Source: Euphorbia lathyris (lineage: Eukaryota; Streptophyta; Magnoliopsida; Malpighiales; Euphorbiaceae). From it: a DNA stretch of 64,000 nt. The DNA lies in assembly GCF_963576675.1 (NCBI RefSeq), contig NC_088918.1, positions 39,837,501 through 39,901,500 on the forward strand. The letters are read 5' to 3'. Positions within the stretch are counted from its first letter, which is position 1. Every line of letters starts with the position of its first letter. Positions 10,848-21,295 of this stretch are shown in pieces. Made by a program: the position numbers and the translations under genes. The notes beneath the pieces were generated by a model. It worked only from the letters and a program-made list of their open reading frames with translations. It had not been told where the DNA came from and searched no databases.

Positions 10848-11215
10848 GTATTGGCTAGCTTTGGATCTTTCATGAGCAGTTTAGGTGGGAGGCGAAAAAG
10901 GCCCCCTTCCGAGGGGTCCGACCCATCGGTGAGATACTATTCTGGAAGATACTATTCTGGAAGAGTTAGAATTCTAACCTTGTGTCAGGACTTACGGGAC
11001 AAGGGACCGTCTCAGGTAGACAGTTTTTATGGGTAGTAGGTCTTCCAAAAGGTAATAGAGGCGTACACAGATTTCCTCGGACCGGATGGAGATTGGCCCT
11101 CGAGAATCAGGCAGAAGGGAGCTTGACTGCAAGACCCATCCGTCGAGAGCAGGGACGAAAAATGATCCGATGATGCCGAGTTGGCCGTCACTCAACGGAT
11201 AAAAGTTATCTTAGA
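10848..11215 (+). pseudogene. Nuclear insertion of plastid 23S rRNA (NUPT)
   Basis: The stretch follows plastid 23S rRNA domain V and flanking helices: TTAGGTGGGAGGCGAAAAAG, CTAACCTTGTGTCAGGACTT, GGGACGAAAAATGATCCGA and CTCAACGGATAAAAGTTA are all recognisable. It differs from the plastid gene by many substitutions, several small deletions, and a 15-bp tandem duplication (agatactattctgga, twice near 10932-10962). About 370 bp are present with no flanking rRNA, so it cannot work as rRNA. It is an old plastid-to-nucleus transfer. Open frames across it are artefacts. Confidence 0.85.
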
Positions 11216-11257
11216 AATTAAAAAATATATTTTTTTTGGAACTGAAAATAGCAGTTA

Positions 11258-11259
<2 letters not shown>

Positions 11260-11300
<41 letters not shown>
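11260..11300. repeat. (TA)n microsatellite followed by poly-T
   Basis: About 20 TA units run directly into a T tract at 11300-11318. Confidence 0.95.
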
Positions 11301-11316
<16 letters not shown>

Positions 11317-11444
11317 TATGGCTCTAAATTATATAACTATTAATAGTATTGAATTGACCCTTAAACTTTGCTTTTTGACACACAAATTCATAAATAAAAA
11401 TGACTTTATTATTATAATCAATAATCCACAAATATAATGTTATT

Positions 11445-11620
11445 GGTAAAGGCTGTGGTTACTTTGTTTTTAACAAAGTAACCTTTACTTTGTTTTTAAC
11501 AAAGTAACCTTTACTTTGTGTGTTTTCACTATTAGATTAATTTTATACTTCATCATCCAATGGTGAAAACACACCAAATAATGATACTTTGTTAAAAACA
11601 AAGTAACCATAGAAGGCACC
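11445..11620. mobile_element. MULE-type MITE with 9-bp TSD (family A, copy 1)
   Basis: AATGTTATT flanks both ends (11436-11444 and 11621-11629). Ends are inverted: GGTAAAGGCTGTGGTTACTT on the left, and AAGTAACCATAGAAGGCACC on the right. A further internal palindrome (GTTACTTTGTTTTTAACAAA) is tandemly doubled on the left side. Length is 176 bp with no coding capacity. A second, more diverged copy of this family lies near 32150-32300. Confidence 0.8.
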
Positions 11621-11786
11621 AATGTTATTTGATTATTTTTCAAAAAGTTGTTCAGAGACGATGTTGTTAAATAGAGTTATGATTAAGGTACAATGAATGT
11701 TGCCCTTCATATACAGTGGAAGGTGGTTTAACTTTCACTTAGAATACATAGTTTATATAATAACTATCTTTATAATGAAACATCCT

Positions 11787-11857
11787 GTGGCTGTAGTTTA
11801 GTGGTAAGAATTCTACGTTGTGGCTGTAGAGACCTGGGCTCGAATCCCAGCAGCCAC
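11787..11857 (+). tRNA. tRNA-His (GTG), nuclear type
   Basis: The 71-nt sequence folds as a cloverleaf. The acceptor stem GTGGCTG pairs with CAGCCAC, the D arm is TAGTTTAGTGGTA, the anticodon stem CTACG/TGTAG (one G-T pair) holds loop TTGTGGC with anticodon GTG, and the T stem is CTGGG/CCCAG. No encoded CCA is present, as expected for a eukaryotic gene, and the G(-1) of mature tRNA-His would be added later. It differs from the plastid trnH, so it is of nuclear type. There is no T run directly after it, only TATATATG, so termination may be inefficient. Confidence 0.85.
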
Positions 11858-12082
11858 ATATATATGAAATTTTAAATTTTTAACTTTTAAAATTTAATCA
11901 ACGAAGTTAATTAACCGAAAACTAAACATATGTCATTGAGTAATTTTTTTCCATTAATGTCATTTTATCATATTGCATAAATTTTAATTTTAACAAATAA
12001 ATCGATTTCAGATAATAAAAAAAAAACAATTTCAATGCTCTCTTTCACTGTGGTATATCTTTTTCAACTCATTCAACTTTAT

Positions 12083-12602
12083 TAGGAATGGCAACGAATA
12101 AGTTATCCGTGGCTAGTGTTAATTCCAAACTTTATCCGTTTATTTTTTAATTATTCATACTCGTCTCATTATCCTAACAAGTATACTTTTTGCATTCCAT
12201 ACCCGTTCCATTTAATTCGCGGGTACTCTTACCCGTTAAAAATCAATAAATAAAACAAAAAAAATTACAATTTAACAAAGTATAAATTTAATAAATTATC
12301 CTTTTAAAAATTGAACAAATTGAACCTTAATCAATAAGAATAAGGTAACTTAGTGGTATCACTCAATAGTTGAAGAACAAAATATTAGGGTTCAAATATC
12401 ATATCTTGCATCTAAAAAACAATAATCTTTTTTAATATATAAAAGAGTTGGACGGATACCGGATACCCTATTCCCATACCCATCTCATTACCCTAACGAG
12501 TAATGATTTTGATCTCATACCTTTTTATATAGGGTACGGATAGTTCCATTAGTATCGAATAATATCGGGTACCCGCGGATATAGTACCCGTTATCATCCC
12601 TA
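12083..12602. mobile_element. hAT-type MITE with exact 8-bp TSD
   Basis: AACTTTAT flanks both ends (12075-12082 and 12603-12610), the 8-bp duplication typical of hAT elements. The left end TAGGAATGGCAACG and the reverse complement of the right end TAGGGATGATAACG form the terminal inverted repeats. Subterminal 'gggtaccc/tacccgtt' words are present. The 520-bp element has no coding capacity. Ends of the TAGGGATGGCAACGGGTACC kind are widespread in plant non-autonomous hATs. Confidence 0.85.
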
Positions 12603-13022
12603 AACTTTATCTAACCTAGCTCAATCTCAGCAATTTAGTCTCTTATTGGTGACAACAGATTTGTCACTTCTGAACAAGAGTCTATTTGTTTTTTCCTACA
12701 TTTCAAATGTCTTTCCTTTGTTGGTAATTTCATTTTGGTTGGGATCCATATATTTCATCGGATTTCTTTTGCATTTAAATTGCATATCTAATCTATAATT
12801 CTTTCATTTATATATTTTTTAGCGAGATTGGAAACGTTTTATCTTATCTGTAGATCACTAGATCTACATGGTTGTAGTAGCAAAAACTCAGTTCCAAATG
12901 TTCGGAATGTTCCAAACAATTGTATCTTTTTTTATGGATGTCGAATTAAATAACTGATAGTTCTGGTTTTTTTTTTTTTTTGAACCCGAAAAGAAATTTC
13001 ATAAAAAGTTGGGATTTGCATC

Positions 13023-13901
13023 CTAAACAATAGTGTTTGACAACCATTCCGGTACAATAGTAGACAAAAAATCGCTAGCATTGGAACAGGCTTGCCTAGC
13101 TACCAAATGTGCAGCCCTATGAGCTAAACGACTAACAAAAGATACTGAGAAAGTAGGATTGGATCGAAGGATAACTCGACAATCATGAATAAGCATTCCA
13201 AACTCCGAGATATCTCTTTTGCAGGAATTAATGGCATCGACAACCAGCTTGGCATCAGATTCAAACTCAACATGTGTGTACCTCATGGATGCAAGCCAAA
13301 GCAGACTTGTACGAACAGCTAATGCCTCTACTACTCGTGGTTCTCTAATGCTTGCAATAAGGCTACTGCTGCAGAATAAGAATAAACCTATTGCGTCTCT
13401 AATTACCGCTCCCATCCCGCAACTCCCTGTTTCCTTGAAAATGGCACCGTCAACATTGCATTTTACTGAACCCGTTGCCGGCGGTTTCCACTTTGGTGAT
13501 GAAAGATTGCTACCTAGTTGTCGCTGAGCTTGGCGGATTGACCCTGGTACATGTTGCTGCAAAGATCGATTCGGTGAAGCAGACATAGACGGAGCTGCTC
13601 CTGCCGGTCGCGGTGCTGGAGATGGCAAAGTCGGGAACCCGGGACCCTGCTGCTGGTGGTAGCTGGGCGAGTTTGCTGATGTACCCAGATTTGGCGTAAG
13701 AGTCGAATGCTTCTGATAAACCTTCCAATCACGAAGCTCATCAATACCATGACGCCAGCTAATGTCCGCCGGCCACCATGTCATGTGCCAAAGGACTCTA
13801 TTCTGGTGATCCCATATTGTCTTCAGAACACAACAAATTCGGGCAATGGTCTCCTGGTTTGGACCACATAAAGTCTGCAAAAGCCAATCTGCAAAATTCA
13901 T
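13023..13901 (-). pseudogene. LINE ORF2 C-terminus with RNase H domain
   Basis: This frame ends the LINE ORF2. It has a proline-rich linker, then an RNase H (RVT_3) domain: VKCNVDGAIFKETGSCGMGA carries the first Asp, VVEALAVRTSL the Glu, and VEFESDAKLVVDAINS the next Asp, with an AHRAAHLVARQA segment at the end. It is in the same reading frame as the zf-RVT part at 13992-14807 but separated by two stops (TAG at 13989-13991 and a TGA near 13925). The catalytic residues are still visible, but the product could not be made from the original start. Confidence 0.8.
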
Positions 13902-13991
13902 CCCGTTAGTTTGTGGAACCGGTACTCACGCTATCCGCCAAAGGTCACCTACAAAGCAACAATCAACAAATAAATGGTTATCTGTTTCATC

Positions 13992-14807
13992 CTAATCAAC
14001 ACACACTGGGCATTCAATTGTGATGGGAACTCTTCGTTGGGCAAGTCTAGCCCGGGTGGGTAAACATCCCGAACAAACCCGCCATATGAACAACTTTAGT
14101 TTAGGGGGAATCTCCAACTTCCAAATCCTCCTCCAACCCTCATTCGCCATCCATTCCTCCTCTCCCACCATCCCAACAATGTACCCTGAGTGCACATTAT
14201 AGAAACCATCCTTTGACCAATTCCAAACTCTCATATCCTCAATGGCGCTAATAGGTAAGATGATATCATAGATAGCACACACTTCAGCATCACTAAAACA
14301 CCCATTCAATTTATCCATATCCCAGGCTCTACCATTTTCAAGTAACATGTCAGCGACTCTTAAATCTTCCATCCCAGGGACCATAAAAGAATTTATACAA
14401 AATCCATTCAGCTTAGGTACCCATGCATCTTTCCAAACTCTAATAGATCTACCATCACCCACTTTCCATCTTAACCTTTGCCTCAAAATGCTCAGTCCAC
14501 TCCAGATACTTCTCCAAACCACACTAGGATTATTGCCTAATTCAGAGAAAAGTAAGTCCTCCCTTGGAAAATATTTTGCTTTGTACATTCTGCTTGCTAA
14601 AGTATTTGCGTCATTGACTAATTTCCAACCATGCTTGCCTAGTAAAGCCAAGTTAAACATGTGCAGGTCTTTAAATCCCATCCCCCCAAGGTCTTTGGAC
14701 TGACATAATTTAGCCCAATCAAACCAATGGATACTTCTTTTACCATCAAGTTTCAATCCCCACCAAAAAGAATTCATCATTTTTTGCAATTTGTCACAAA
14801 TAGACAA
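13992..14807 (-). pseudogene. LINE reverse transcriptase C-terminus and zf-RVT
   Basis: The minus-strand frame carries the conserved plant LINE run NSFWWGLKLDGKRSIHWFDW, then LGGMGFKDLHMFNLALLGKH, and the zinc-binding zf-RVT part ending IECPVCVD, where a TAG interrupts it. After the stop the frame would continue into the H and C partners (DNHLFVDC). It follows the RT core at 14794-15570 with a frameshift between them. Confidence 0.8.
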
Positions 14808-15570
14808 GGGTAAAAGGAAACGTACTCATACAAAAGGTAGGAAGGGCCTGGGCAATTGACTTCAACAACCCCTCTTTGCCTGCTTGTGATAAGAATCTGA
14901 AGCTCCATACTCCGAACTTTTTGCGCAGCCTATCAACCAGGAAATTGAAGATCTGACACTTTGACCGCCCAATTAGCGAAGGCAAACCCAAGTAACGACC
15001 CGTATCCAAAGGTGTATGGACCCTCAAGATTCCTTTCATCTCAACCTGCAAATCCATGGGGACATTAGTGCTAAAGAAGATGTCAGACTTGTTCAGGTTC
15101 ACAGTTTGTCCTGAAGCTATCTCATATTCGGTCAGTATGCTCAATACCTTTTCAGCTTCGTTTGTTGTTGCTCCAAAGAACAAGAAACTGTCATCTGCAA
15201 AAAAAACAAGTGTGTAACAGACGGAGCCCTTCGACAGATACGACAACCTGAAATTAAGCTATCCCTTTCAGCCCTTATGATCAATTTGGATAAGACTTCA
15301 GCACATAATATAAATAGGTGAGGGGATAATGGGTCCCCCTGTCTGAGACCCCTACCTGGAACAATTTGCTCAGTGTTATCTCCATTCACTGCCACACTAT
15401 ACTTCACAGTTGTTATACAAAGCATCATCCATTTAATCCAGATCTCATGGAAGCCCATACGGACCATAACCAATTTCAAGAAATCCCAATCCACCCTATC
15501 ATAGGCCTTACTGATATCAATCTTTAATGCAACCTCCCTAGAGGTCCCTCTATTCTGCCTTTTCATGAAG
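14794..15570 (-). pseudogene. LINE reverse transcriptase core, 3' part
   Basis: Minus strand: ALKIDISKAYDRVDWDFLK (first RT aspartate region), then PGRGLRQGDPLSPHLFILCA, and VFFADDSFLFF, the FADD form of the catalytic YxDD. Two frames (15141-15566 and 14794-15246) overlap, so a frameshift lies near 15150-15200, just before FADD. Its upstream edge at 15570 is the left insertion point of the gag-only LTR element. The other half of the RT resumes at 18773. Confidence 0.85.
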
Positions 15571-16280
15571 TGATGAGAATCAGATCCATGCTAAGAACGA
15601 AATTATATTTACGAATTTTAATCCTTTATTCGATAATCCTATGAAGCGTGCGAAGTTCAAAATGAAATAATTTAATCACTTTCGAGTTACATGAAGATGA
15701 AATTGATTCAAAAATCACCATATGAATTTCAACCATTTGGATTTATTGGAAAAATAAAATCAATTCAATATGAATTGATTTAATTATTTCAATGGTCAAA
15801 ATGACAATTTCAACACAATGTGAACCTTATCAATTCTATATGAATTGACTTGGTTTTTCATTATTGGGTTTTCATTGTATGGAAACATTTATGTAGTATT
15901 TTGTTTTTATGGTTGACTAAATAAAGTACTTAAATGCCCTCGTATTATTGTTGTTATCAAAGATATGTAAGGGCAATTCAAGTCATTGTTTGTATTTGCT
16001 TTACCTATTTAAGGGTGATTTTTTTTTTCATATGTAACACAAGTTTCATCTTAATAAAAATATTACTCTTAAGAGTTTGTGATGGGTTTCTCTTGTTTAC
16101 TTTGGGGCACTACTTTGAACAGTTCGGGATTAAATCCTTAATTGTTGGAGACTGAGATTGGGTCTTTACAACCTAGTTTTGTAATGGTTCTTTTCTGTCC
16201 GATCCTGATTCGTTAGCTTTTCTAGGGATCAAATCTAGTTGTCGGGTTTTCGAGGCACTGTTCCTCGTGGGTTCGCATCA
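15571..16280 (+). repeat. 5' LTR of the gag-only element
   Basis: Starts TGATGAGAATCAG and ends GGGTTCGCATCA. It is nearly identical to 18064-18772, differing by scattered substitutions and small indels, which suggests a fairly recent insertion. Confidence 0.9.
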
Positions 16281-16283
16281 GTT

Positions 16284-16295
16284 TGGTATCAGAGC
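16284..16295 (+). promoter_or_regulatory. Primer binding site, tRNA-iMet
   Basis: TGGTATCAGAGC lies three bases after the 5' LTR and is complementary to the 3' end of plant initiator tRNA-Met. Confidence 0.85.
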
Positions 16296-17026
16296 TGAGC
16301 TCTAACTTTTCAGGTTTTATCGATCTGTGTTTTCTTTTTTTCTGTTAATTTTTTTTGTTTGTCTTCAAACATTAAAATTTGAATTTACATCTTAATTTGT
16401 AGTTTTGAAATTATTGGGTTTAGTTGTTGTTTCCAATTAAAACTCATAAAATTGAAAAAAAAAAATTCAATCAGTTGCTTTTAAATTTTGTTTCTGATTT
16501 GTTTTATTTGTGGTTAAAAAAAATATCAACAAAAAAACGAAGTGAAAAAAAAGCACTAAAAAAAGTTGTGAAGTTTAAAAAAAAAATAGAAAATTCATAA
16601 TTAAAAAAAAAGTAAGATTAAATTTGAGAAACTTATATTTTGAATTTTAGTTTCAATTTTTATTGAGTATTCATTTTGTGTCTTTTTCTTGTCTAAAAAA
16701 AAGAAAAAAAATTCTCAATCGTCGACATTAGACTTTGGTCATCGAGTTATCTACCTGCGTTCCGTTCATTGTTTAACGTCTTGCTTCTTAGGTTATACGA
16801 TTAAATTTTGGTTTTTGATTGTTGAGTTTTTTAAAATTGAATTTGTTCTACTGAGTTTCTTAAAGAACACTATAAGAGAAATCGAGCGGTAAAAGGCACA
16901 GAGTGGTGAGCATAAAAGAGAGAATAGCCAAAAAAATTGAGCGAAACACCGAGTGAATCGTGATTTTTTTTTAATTTTATTATTATATTTTTACTTGATC
17001 TATTTAAATTTCTTTTGCACAATAAT

Positions 17027-17998
17027 ATGGCAGACGATCGAGTGTTAACAATGTTGAACCTCTTGATGGAACGTATGGACATCATGGAAGAAAATCAACG
17101 AGTTGCTCTAGAAACCAACCAAGGCGATGTAATGTATCATTGTGATGACAATGAAAGATTGATTAGAAATCATGGTGACCATGATAGAGAAGAAATAGGT
17201 CTTGGGAATGTAAAATTCAAAATATCATCGTTTGGTGGAAGAGACGATCCCGAAGCTTATTTGAAGTGGGAGAAAAAAATGGAAATGATTTTCAGCTATA
17301 ACAATTTTTCAGAAAAGAAGAAGGTACGAAAAGCTATTACAGGATTTTCAGATTATGCCTTAATCTGGTGGGATCAATTTGTGACAACCATAGAGAGGTG
17401 TAGAGAGCCACCAATTGATTCTTGGAAAGAGCTAAAAGCCGTTATGAGAAAACGATTTGTTCCTAACCATTTCTATGCGGGTTTGTACAAACACATGCCG
17501 AGTCTAATGCAAGATTTCAATCGAGTCGAGAACTACTACAACAAAAAAGACTTCATATCTCGATATGAGATCATTGGTAACAACGATAAACATACATATG
17601 TAAGTGAAGAAATAACAGGTGAAAAGATTGGAAAAGTTTTTGGTGAGTCTGACAGAGTGAAGGAAGAGTCTAAGAGCACTGCATGTAATGCTGAGGATGA
17701 TGCTCTTGAAATTGAAGAACTAACAAAGAAAGATGAAACGTCGTCGAACAAAAAAATTGAAACAAGATCTCAAGTTGAGAATGATGTAGACAAGGTTGAG
17801 ATTCAATATGTATCTGCATCTGACCAATGTTATATTTCAGAGATTCTGGTTGCAAGAGAAGATGAGGTCAAAATTGAAGAACAACTATGTGGAGTTGAAA
17901 AGACAAATTTTGTTGATTTCGTGAGTGTTGAAAATATACGTACTTACACTAAAAAACTTGACATTTGTTTGTTTAGTCTTCTAGATTCTAAATTATAG
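17027..17998 (+). CDS. Gag protein, Ty3/gypsy retrotransposon type
   Basis: The ORF starts at ATG 17027 (MADDRVLTMLNLLMERMDIM) and is open for 323 codons. The Retrotrans_gag domain spans about residues 65-165: VKFKISSFGGRDDPEAYLKW, then IWWDQFV and SWKELKAVMRKRFVPNHF, all standard for plant gypsy gag. The C-terminal 150 residues are acidic and lysine-rich. I see no CCHC zinc knuckle and no protease. The frame is intact although the element has no pol, which suggests either recent movement or selection for gag supply. Expected role: the capsid-like particle used by a helper element. Confidence 0.85.
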   Translation: MADDRVLTMLNLLMERMDIMEENQRVALETNQGDVMYHCDDNERLIRNHGDHDREEIGLGNVKFKISSFGGRDDPEAYLKWEKKMEMIFSYNNFSEKKKVRKAITGFSDYALIWWDQFVTTIERCREPPIDSWKELKAVMRKRFVPNHFYAGLYKHMPSLMQDFNRVENYYNKKDFISRYEIIGNNDKHTYVSEEITGEKIGKVFGESDRVKEESKSTACNAEDDALEIEELTKKDETSSNKKIETRSQVENDVDKVEIQYVSASDQCYISEILVAREDEVKIEEQLCGVEKTNFVDFVSVENIRTYTKKLDICLFSLLDSKL

Positions 17999-18050
17999 GT
18001 GTTCATGTCTATCCACGAACAACATTGCGATTCGAGGACGAATCGTCTTG

Positions 18051-18063
18051 AAGAGAGGGGGAA
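18051..18063 (+). promoter_or_regulatory. Polypurine tract
   Basis: AAGAGAGGGGGAA directly abuts the 3' LTR and would prime plus-strand DNA. The preceding 'ttcgaggacgaa' is also typical of this position in plant gypsy elements. Confidence 0.8.
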
Positions 18064-18772
18064 TGATGAGAATCAGATCCATGCTAAGAACGAAATTATA
18101 TTTACGAATTTTAATCCTTTATTCGATAATCCTATGAAGCGTGCGAAGTTCAAAATGAAATAATTTAATCACTTTCGAGTTACATGAAGATGAAATTGAT
18201 TCAAAAATCACCATATGAATTTCAACCATTTGGATTTATTGGAAAAATAAAATCAATTCAATATGAATTGATTTAATTATTTCAATGGTCAAAATGACAA
18301 TTTCAACACAATGTGAACCTTATCAATTCTATATGAATTGACTTGGTTTTTCATTATTGGATTTTCATTGTATGGAAACATTTATGTAGTATTTTGTTTT
18401 TATGGTTGACTAAATAAAGTACTTAAATGCCCTTGTATTATTGTTGTTATTAAAGATATGTAAGGGCAATTCAAGTCATTGTTTGTATTTGCTTTACCTA
18501 TTTAAGGGTGAGTTTTTTTCATATGTAACACAAGTTTCATCTTAATAAAAAATATTACTCTTAAGAGTTTGTGAGGGGTTTCTCTTGTGTTCTTTGGAGC
18601 ACTACTTTGAACAGTTCAGGATTAAATCCTTAATTATTGGAGACTGGGATTAGGTCTTTACAACCTAGTTTTGTAATGGTTCTTTTCTGTCCGACCCTGA
18701 TTCGTTAGCTTTCCTAGAGATCAAATCTCGTTGTCGGGTTTTCGAGGCACTGTTCCTCGTGGGTTCGCATTA
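18064..18772 (+). repeat. 3' LTR of the gag-only element
   Basis: Near-identical copy of the 5' LTR. The last bases read CATTA rather than CATCA, so the canonical terminal CA is changed by one transition. Confidence 0.9.
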
Positions 18773-19528
18773 TGAAGTGTATAGTTTCAAAAGCAACCTT
18801 CACATTATCAATTATTGACCTACCAGGGACAAAAGCAGATTGAGTTTCCCTAATTATTTGTGGCAGGACACCTTTGGGCGAAAATCTTTCAGCATTCTGG
18901 GGTTGTCAATCTTGGGAATAAGAACAATTGTGGTATCATTGAGACCCGGTGGGAATTCCCCATCATTTAACCATTTTTCACAGGCCGACCCCAATTCCAA
19001 TCCCATTGTAGGCCAGAAAGATTGGAAGAAACCTGGATTTAGCCCATCAGGGCCATGTGATTTGTTAGGGCTCATTGAAAACAAAGCATTTCTGAACTCC
19101 TCAATATCAAAAGGTGTCGTGAGCATATTATTTGTCGACGTATCAATCACTGCATCGATAACATTAACTGTTTCAGACCCGGATGAATCAGTGCCTGAGA
19201 AAACGGATTGGAAGTACTGTTGAGCAAAACCCAACATCTCATTTTGATCATCAACAGCCGCTCCTGAATCATCACTAAGGGATGTAATGGCATTCTGTTG
19301 CCTCCTTGCTTTCACACTAGCATGAAAAAATTGAGTATTTCTGTCTCCCTCTGACAACCAGAAAACCTTAGCCCTCTGTTTCCAGAATCTCTCCTCAGCT
19401 TCTGAGACATCATTAAGCTTCCTCTTGGCTAGATAGTATTGAGCAATGGAAACCCCATCATTTTTCCCATGCAATAACTCCATTTTAGACCTCCATCTCT
19501 GAATCTGGCATTGAAGCTCTTCCCCCAA
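18773..19528 (-). pseudogene. LINE reverse transcriptase, N-terminal part
   Basis: Minus-strand frame: ERFWKQRAKVFWLSEGDRNT (the conserved stretch before RT), NKSHGPDGLNPGFFQSFWP and [16 protein letters not shown]. Between 18850 and 18777 the downstream run [18 protein letters not shown] is readable in another frame and leads straight into the insertion point. Removal of the LTR element would bring this next to 15570. Confidence 0.85.
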
Positions 19529-20224
19529 TCAATCATCTTCCTCACACACTTCTTCAGCTTCTCAGGTACAGGCTTACTTCCTTGCCCTACCCAGTTTCTA
19601 GTCACCAGTTCTTTAAACTCCTGCTCCTTTAACCAGCTATCCTCAACATAGAATCTTTTACCCCTACACTGGGTATTCTCCTGCCCCCATCTAGGTAATA
19701 GAGGAAGATGGTCAGAGTAGCCCGATATGCAGGATTTGAAGTGATAGCTATCAAAATGGCTGAGCCATTCGGCTGAGGCAAAACCCCTGTCTAATTTTTC
19801 TCTCACCCGCACCTTTGAACCCCTGCCTCTTTCCCATGTAAACTTACTTCCTTTCAGCTTCAGTTCCGAGAGACCACGCTCCTCAATTGCTCTACTGAAA
19901 TCCTGCATCAAAATAGTTAGGGAAAGTGGCTCCCCCAAGCTTTTCATCTGCACTCAAAATACAGTTAAAGTCTCCTACCACCACCCAAGGAAGCTGAGAC
20001 TCCTCAAGAGAATAACCAACAGAGCCCCAAAACTCAAAACAATCCACAAACCAACAACAAAACTGAACACACCCAATCCACAGAACAAAATTCACAGCCA
20101 AACAACAGGAAGCAGAAAACAAATCAGCAGCCACAATCACAGGTGAAAAACGCTCGAAACAGAACCGGAAAATGTAGCAGAAGCGAAACCAGTAGAAACT
20201 TAACACAAATCCAACAAGAATCAA
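19429..20224 (-). pseudogene. LINE endonuclease domain (EEP type), broken
   Basis: Minus-strand frames contain PWVVVGDFNCILSADEKLGG, the GDFN motif of the exonuclease-endonuclease-phosphatase fold, and further on GSKFTWERGRGSKVRVREKL and SGYSDHLPLL, the SDH catalytic motif. A frameshift near 19900-19950 separates the halves. The N-terminal part with the WNxRG motif is not found, so the domain is incomplete. Confidence 0.75.
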
Positions 20225-20571
20225 CAGAAAAACAATCTAAAAACAACAGAAGCCAACAAATGCCACCATACCACTACCACAAGAAGCAATCTACCACAAG
20301 AAACAATCGAACAAGAGAAAGATCCAGAAATCACGCACCTAATATGAAACAACAGAAATCGCAGAACTCAAATTCGCTTGAGACAACCTTCACCCTCGGA
20401 AGGACAACTCTCATCGGCGGAATCTTGCCGACGGCGGCGACGCAGAACCAAGACGCATCGGCAACAGCGGCGGCTAGGTCAGGGCAGTGCGACAGTGGCG
20501 GTGGCGTTGGATTTCATTATCGAGAGAGAGCTGCGTATTTTTTATAATAAATGAATTTTTTGATAGTTTTG

Positions 20572-20869
20572 TTTTTTAGGTGTTGATTTTATAATTTTTA
20601 TTGTCATTTGTAGTTTTTTTTTATTCTCTTTATAAATTTTATACTAGCTTTAATTTTTATTTATATAGAATTTTATTCTTCAGGAAATTCATATTGTATT
20701 TAATGATATATATTTTTATCAAATCAAAACAAATAACAAAATCAATTTTGTGATTGTTGATTGATGTATTGTAATATTACATGAAAGAGTATCAATTTTA
20801 ATTGGGAAACTTCAATTTAGTGAACTATTTTCTGTGTGTTATAAAACATAGGAAAAAAAGTGAAAAATA
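20572..20869. other. AT-rich spacer
   Basis: Nothing is recognised between the LINE flank and the second tRNA-His copy. Confidence 0.4.
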
Positions 20870-20940
20870 GTGGCTGTAGTTTAGTGGTAAGAATTCTACG
20901 TTGTGGCCGTAGAGACCTGGGCTCAAATCCCAACAGCCAC
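20870..20940 (+). tRNA. tRNA-His (GTG), second copy, slightly degraded
   Basis: 71 nt, with five differences or fewer from the copy at 11787. The acceptor stem, D arm and GTG anticodon are kept, and the anticodon stem CTACG/CGTAG is fully paired, better than in copy 1. The T arm has changed: loop CTCAAAT and stem CTGGG/CCCAA, with one C-A mismatch, which also alters the internal B-box. It may be poorly transcribed or a pseudogene. Confidence 0.7.
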
Positions 20941-21020
20941 ATATCAATTTCAGTTTTTTTAACATCTAAATTTTAACCAATTCGGTTTTTTTAAGCAAAA
21001 TCAATTCAGTTAATTAACTG

Positions 21021-21022
<2 letters not shown>

Positions 21023-21058
<36 letters not shown>
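21023..21058. repeat. (TA)n microsatellite
   Basis: About 18 TA units within the AT-rich spacer after the second tRNA-His copy. Confidence 0.95.
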
Positions 21059-21059
<1 letters not shown>

Positions 21060-21295
21060 TTAAATCATTTCATCTCGTTCCGTTATCGAGATCTAAATTG
21101 GTACCATAAGCCTATATTGGTGCTATTTTGTATGTGAAGCTTAAATTGATACTTCCCCAAAAACCATAGGTCTATTTTGGTACCTTATCCATTTGTTAAT
21201 CGATGTATTGTAAGATTTGCAAAACAATCCTACTGGTTTAAGACTTCCTCTTAGATCATCGTTGAAAGGAAAATAAAAAATTTTCATTATAATAT

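Larger units (their letters stand above)
15571..18772 (+). mobile_element. Gag-only LTR retrotransposon (TR-GAG type)
   Basis: Two LTRs of about 710 bp (15571-16280, 18064-18772) begin TGATGAGAATC. The 5' one ends in CA, the 3' one in TA through one change. TGAAG flanks both sides (15566-15570 and 18773-18777). A primer site TGGTATCAGAGC (initiator tRNA-Met) follows at 16284, and a purine tract AAGAGAGGGGGAA precedes the 3' LTR. The only ORF is a Ty3/gypsy-type gag (17027-17998). No protease, RT or integrase is present, so it needs another element for movement. It splits the LINE reverse transcriptase. Confidence 0.9.
12967..20560 (-). mobile_element. LINE (L1-type), minus strand, split by an LTR element
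   Basis: On the minus strand the order is endonuclease (about 20040-19430), reverse transcriptase (19528-14794), zf-RVT (about 14100-13985) and RNase H (13901-13023), then a 3' end with a poly(A) tail (T run at 12967-12981). Near-identical 11-mers TGATAGTTCTG (12955-12965) and TGATAGTTTTG (20561-20571) flank the whole unit and fit a target-site duplication. Without the 3.2-kb insertion at 15571-18772 the LINE is about 4.4 kb. The part upstream of the endonuclease catalytic core is missing or scrambled. Stops and frameshifts make it inactive. Confidence 0.85.

Noticed and set aside
10982..11195. Overlapping open frames on both strands
   Set aside because: They run across the plastid 23S rRNA-derived block and are not protein genes.
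13219..14703. Plus-strand frames opposite the LINE
   Set aside because: They are antisense shadows of the LINE coding region.
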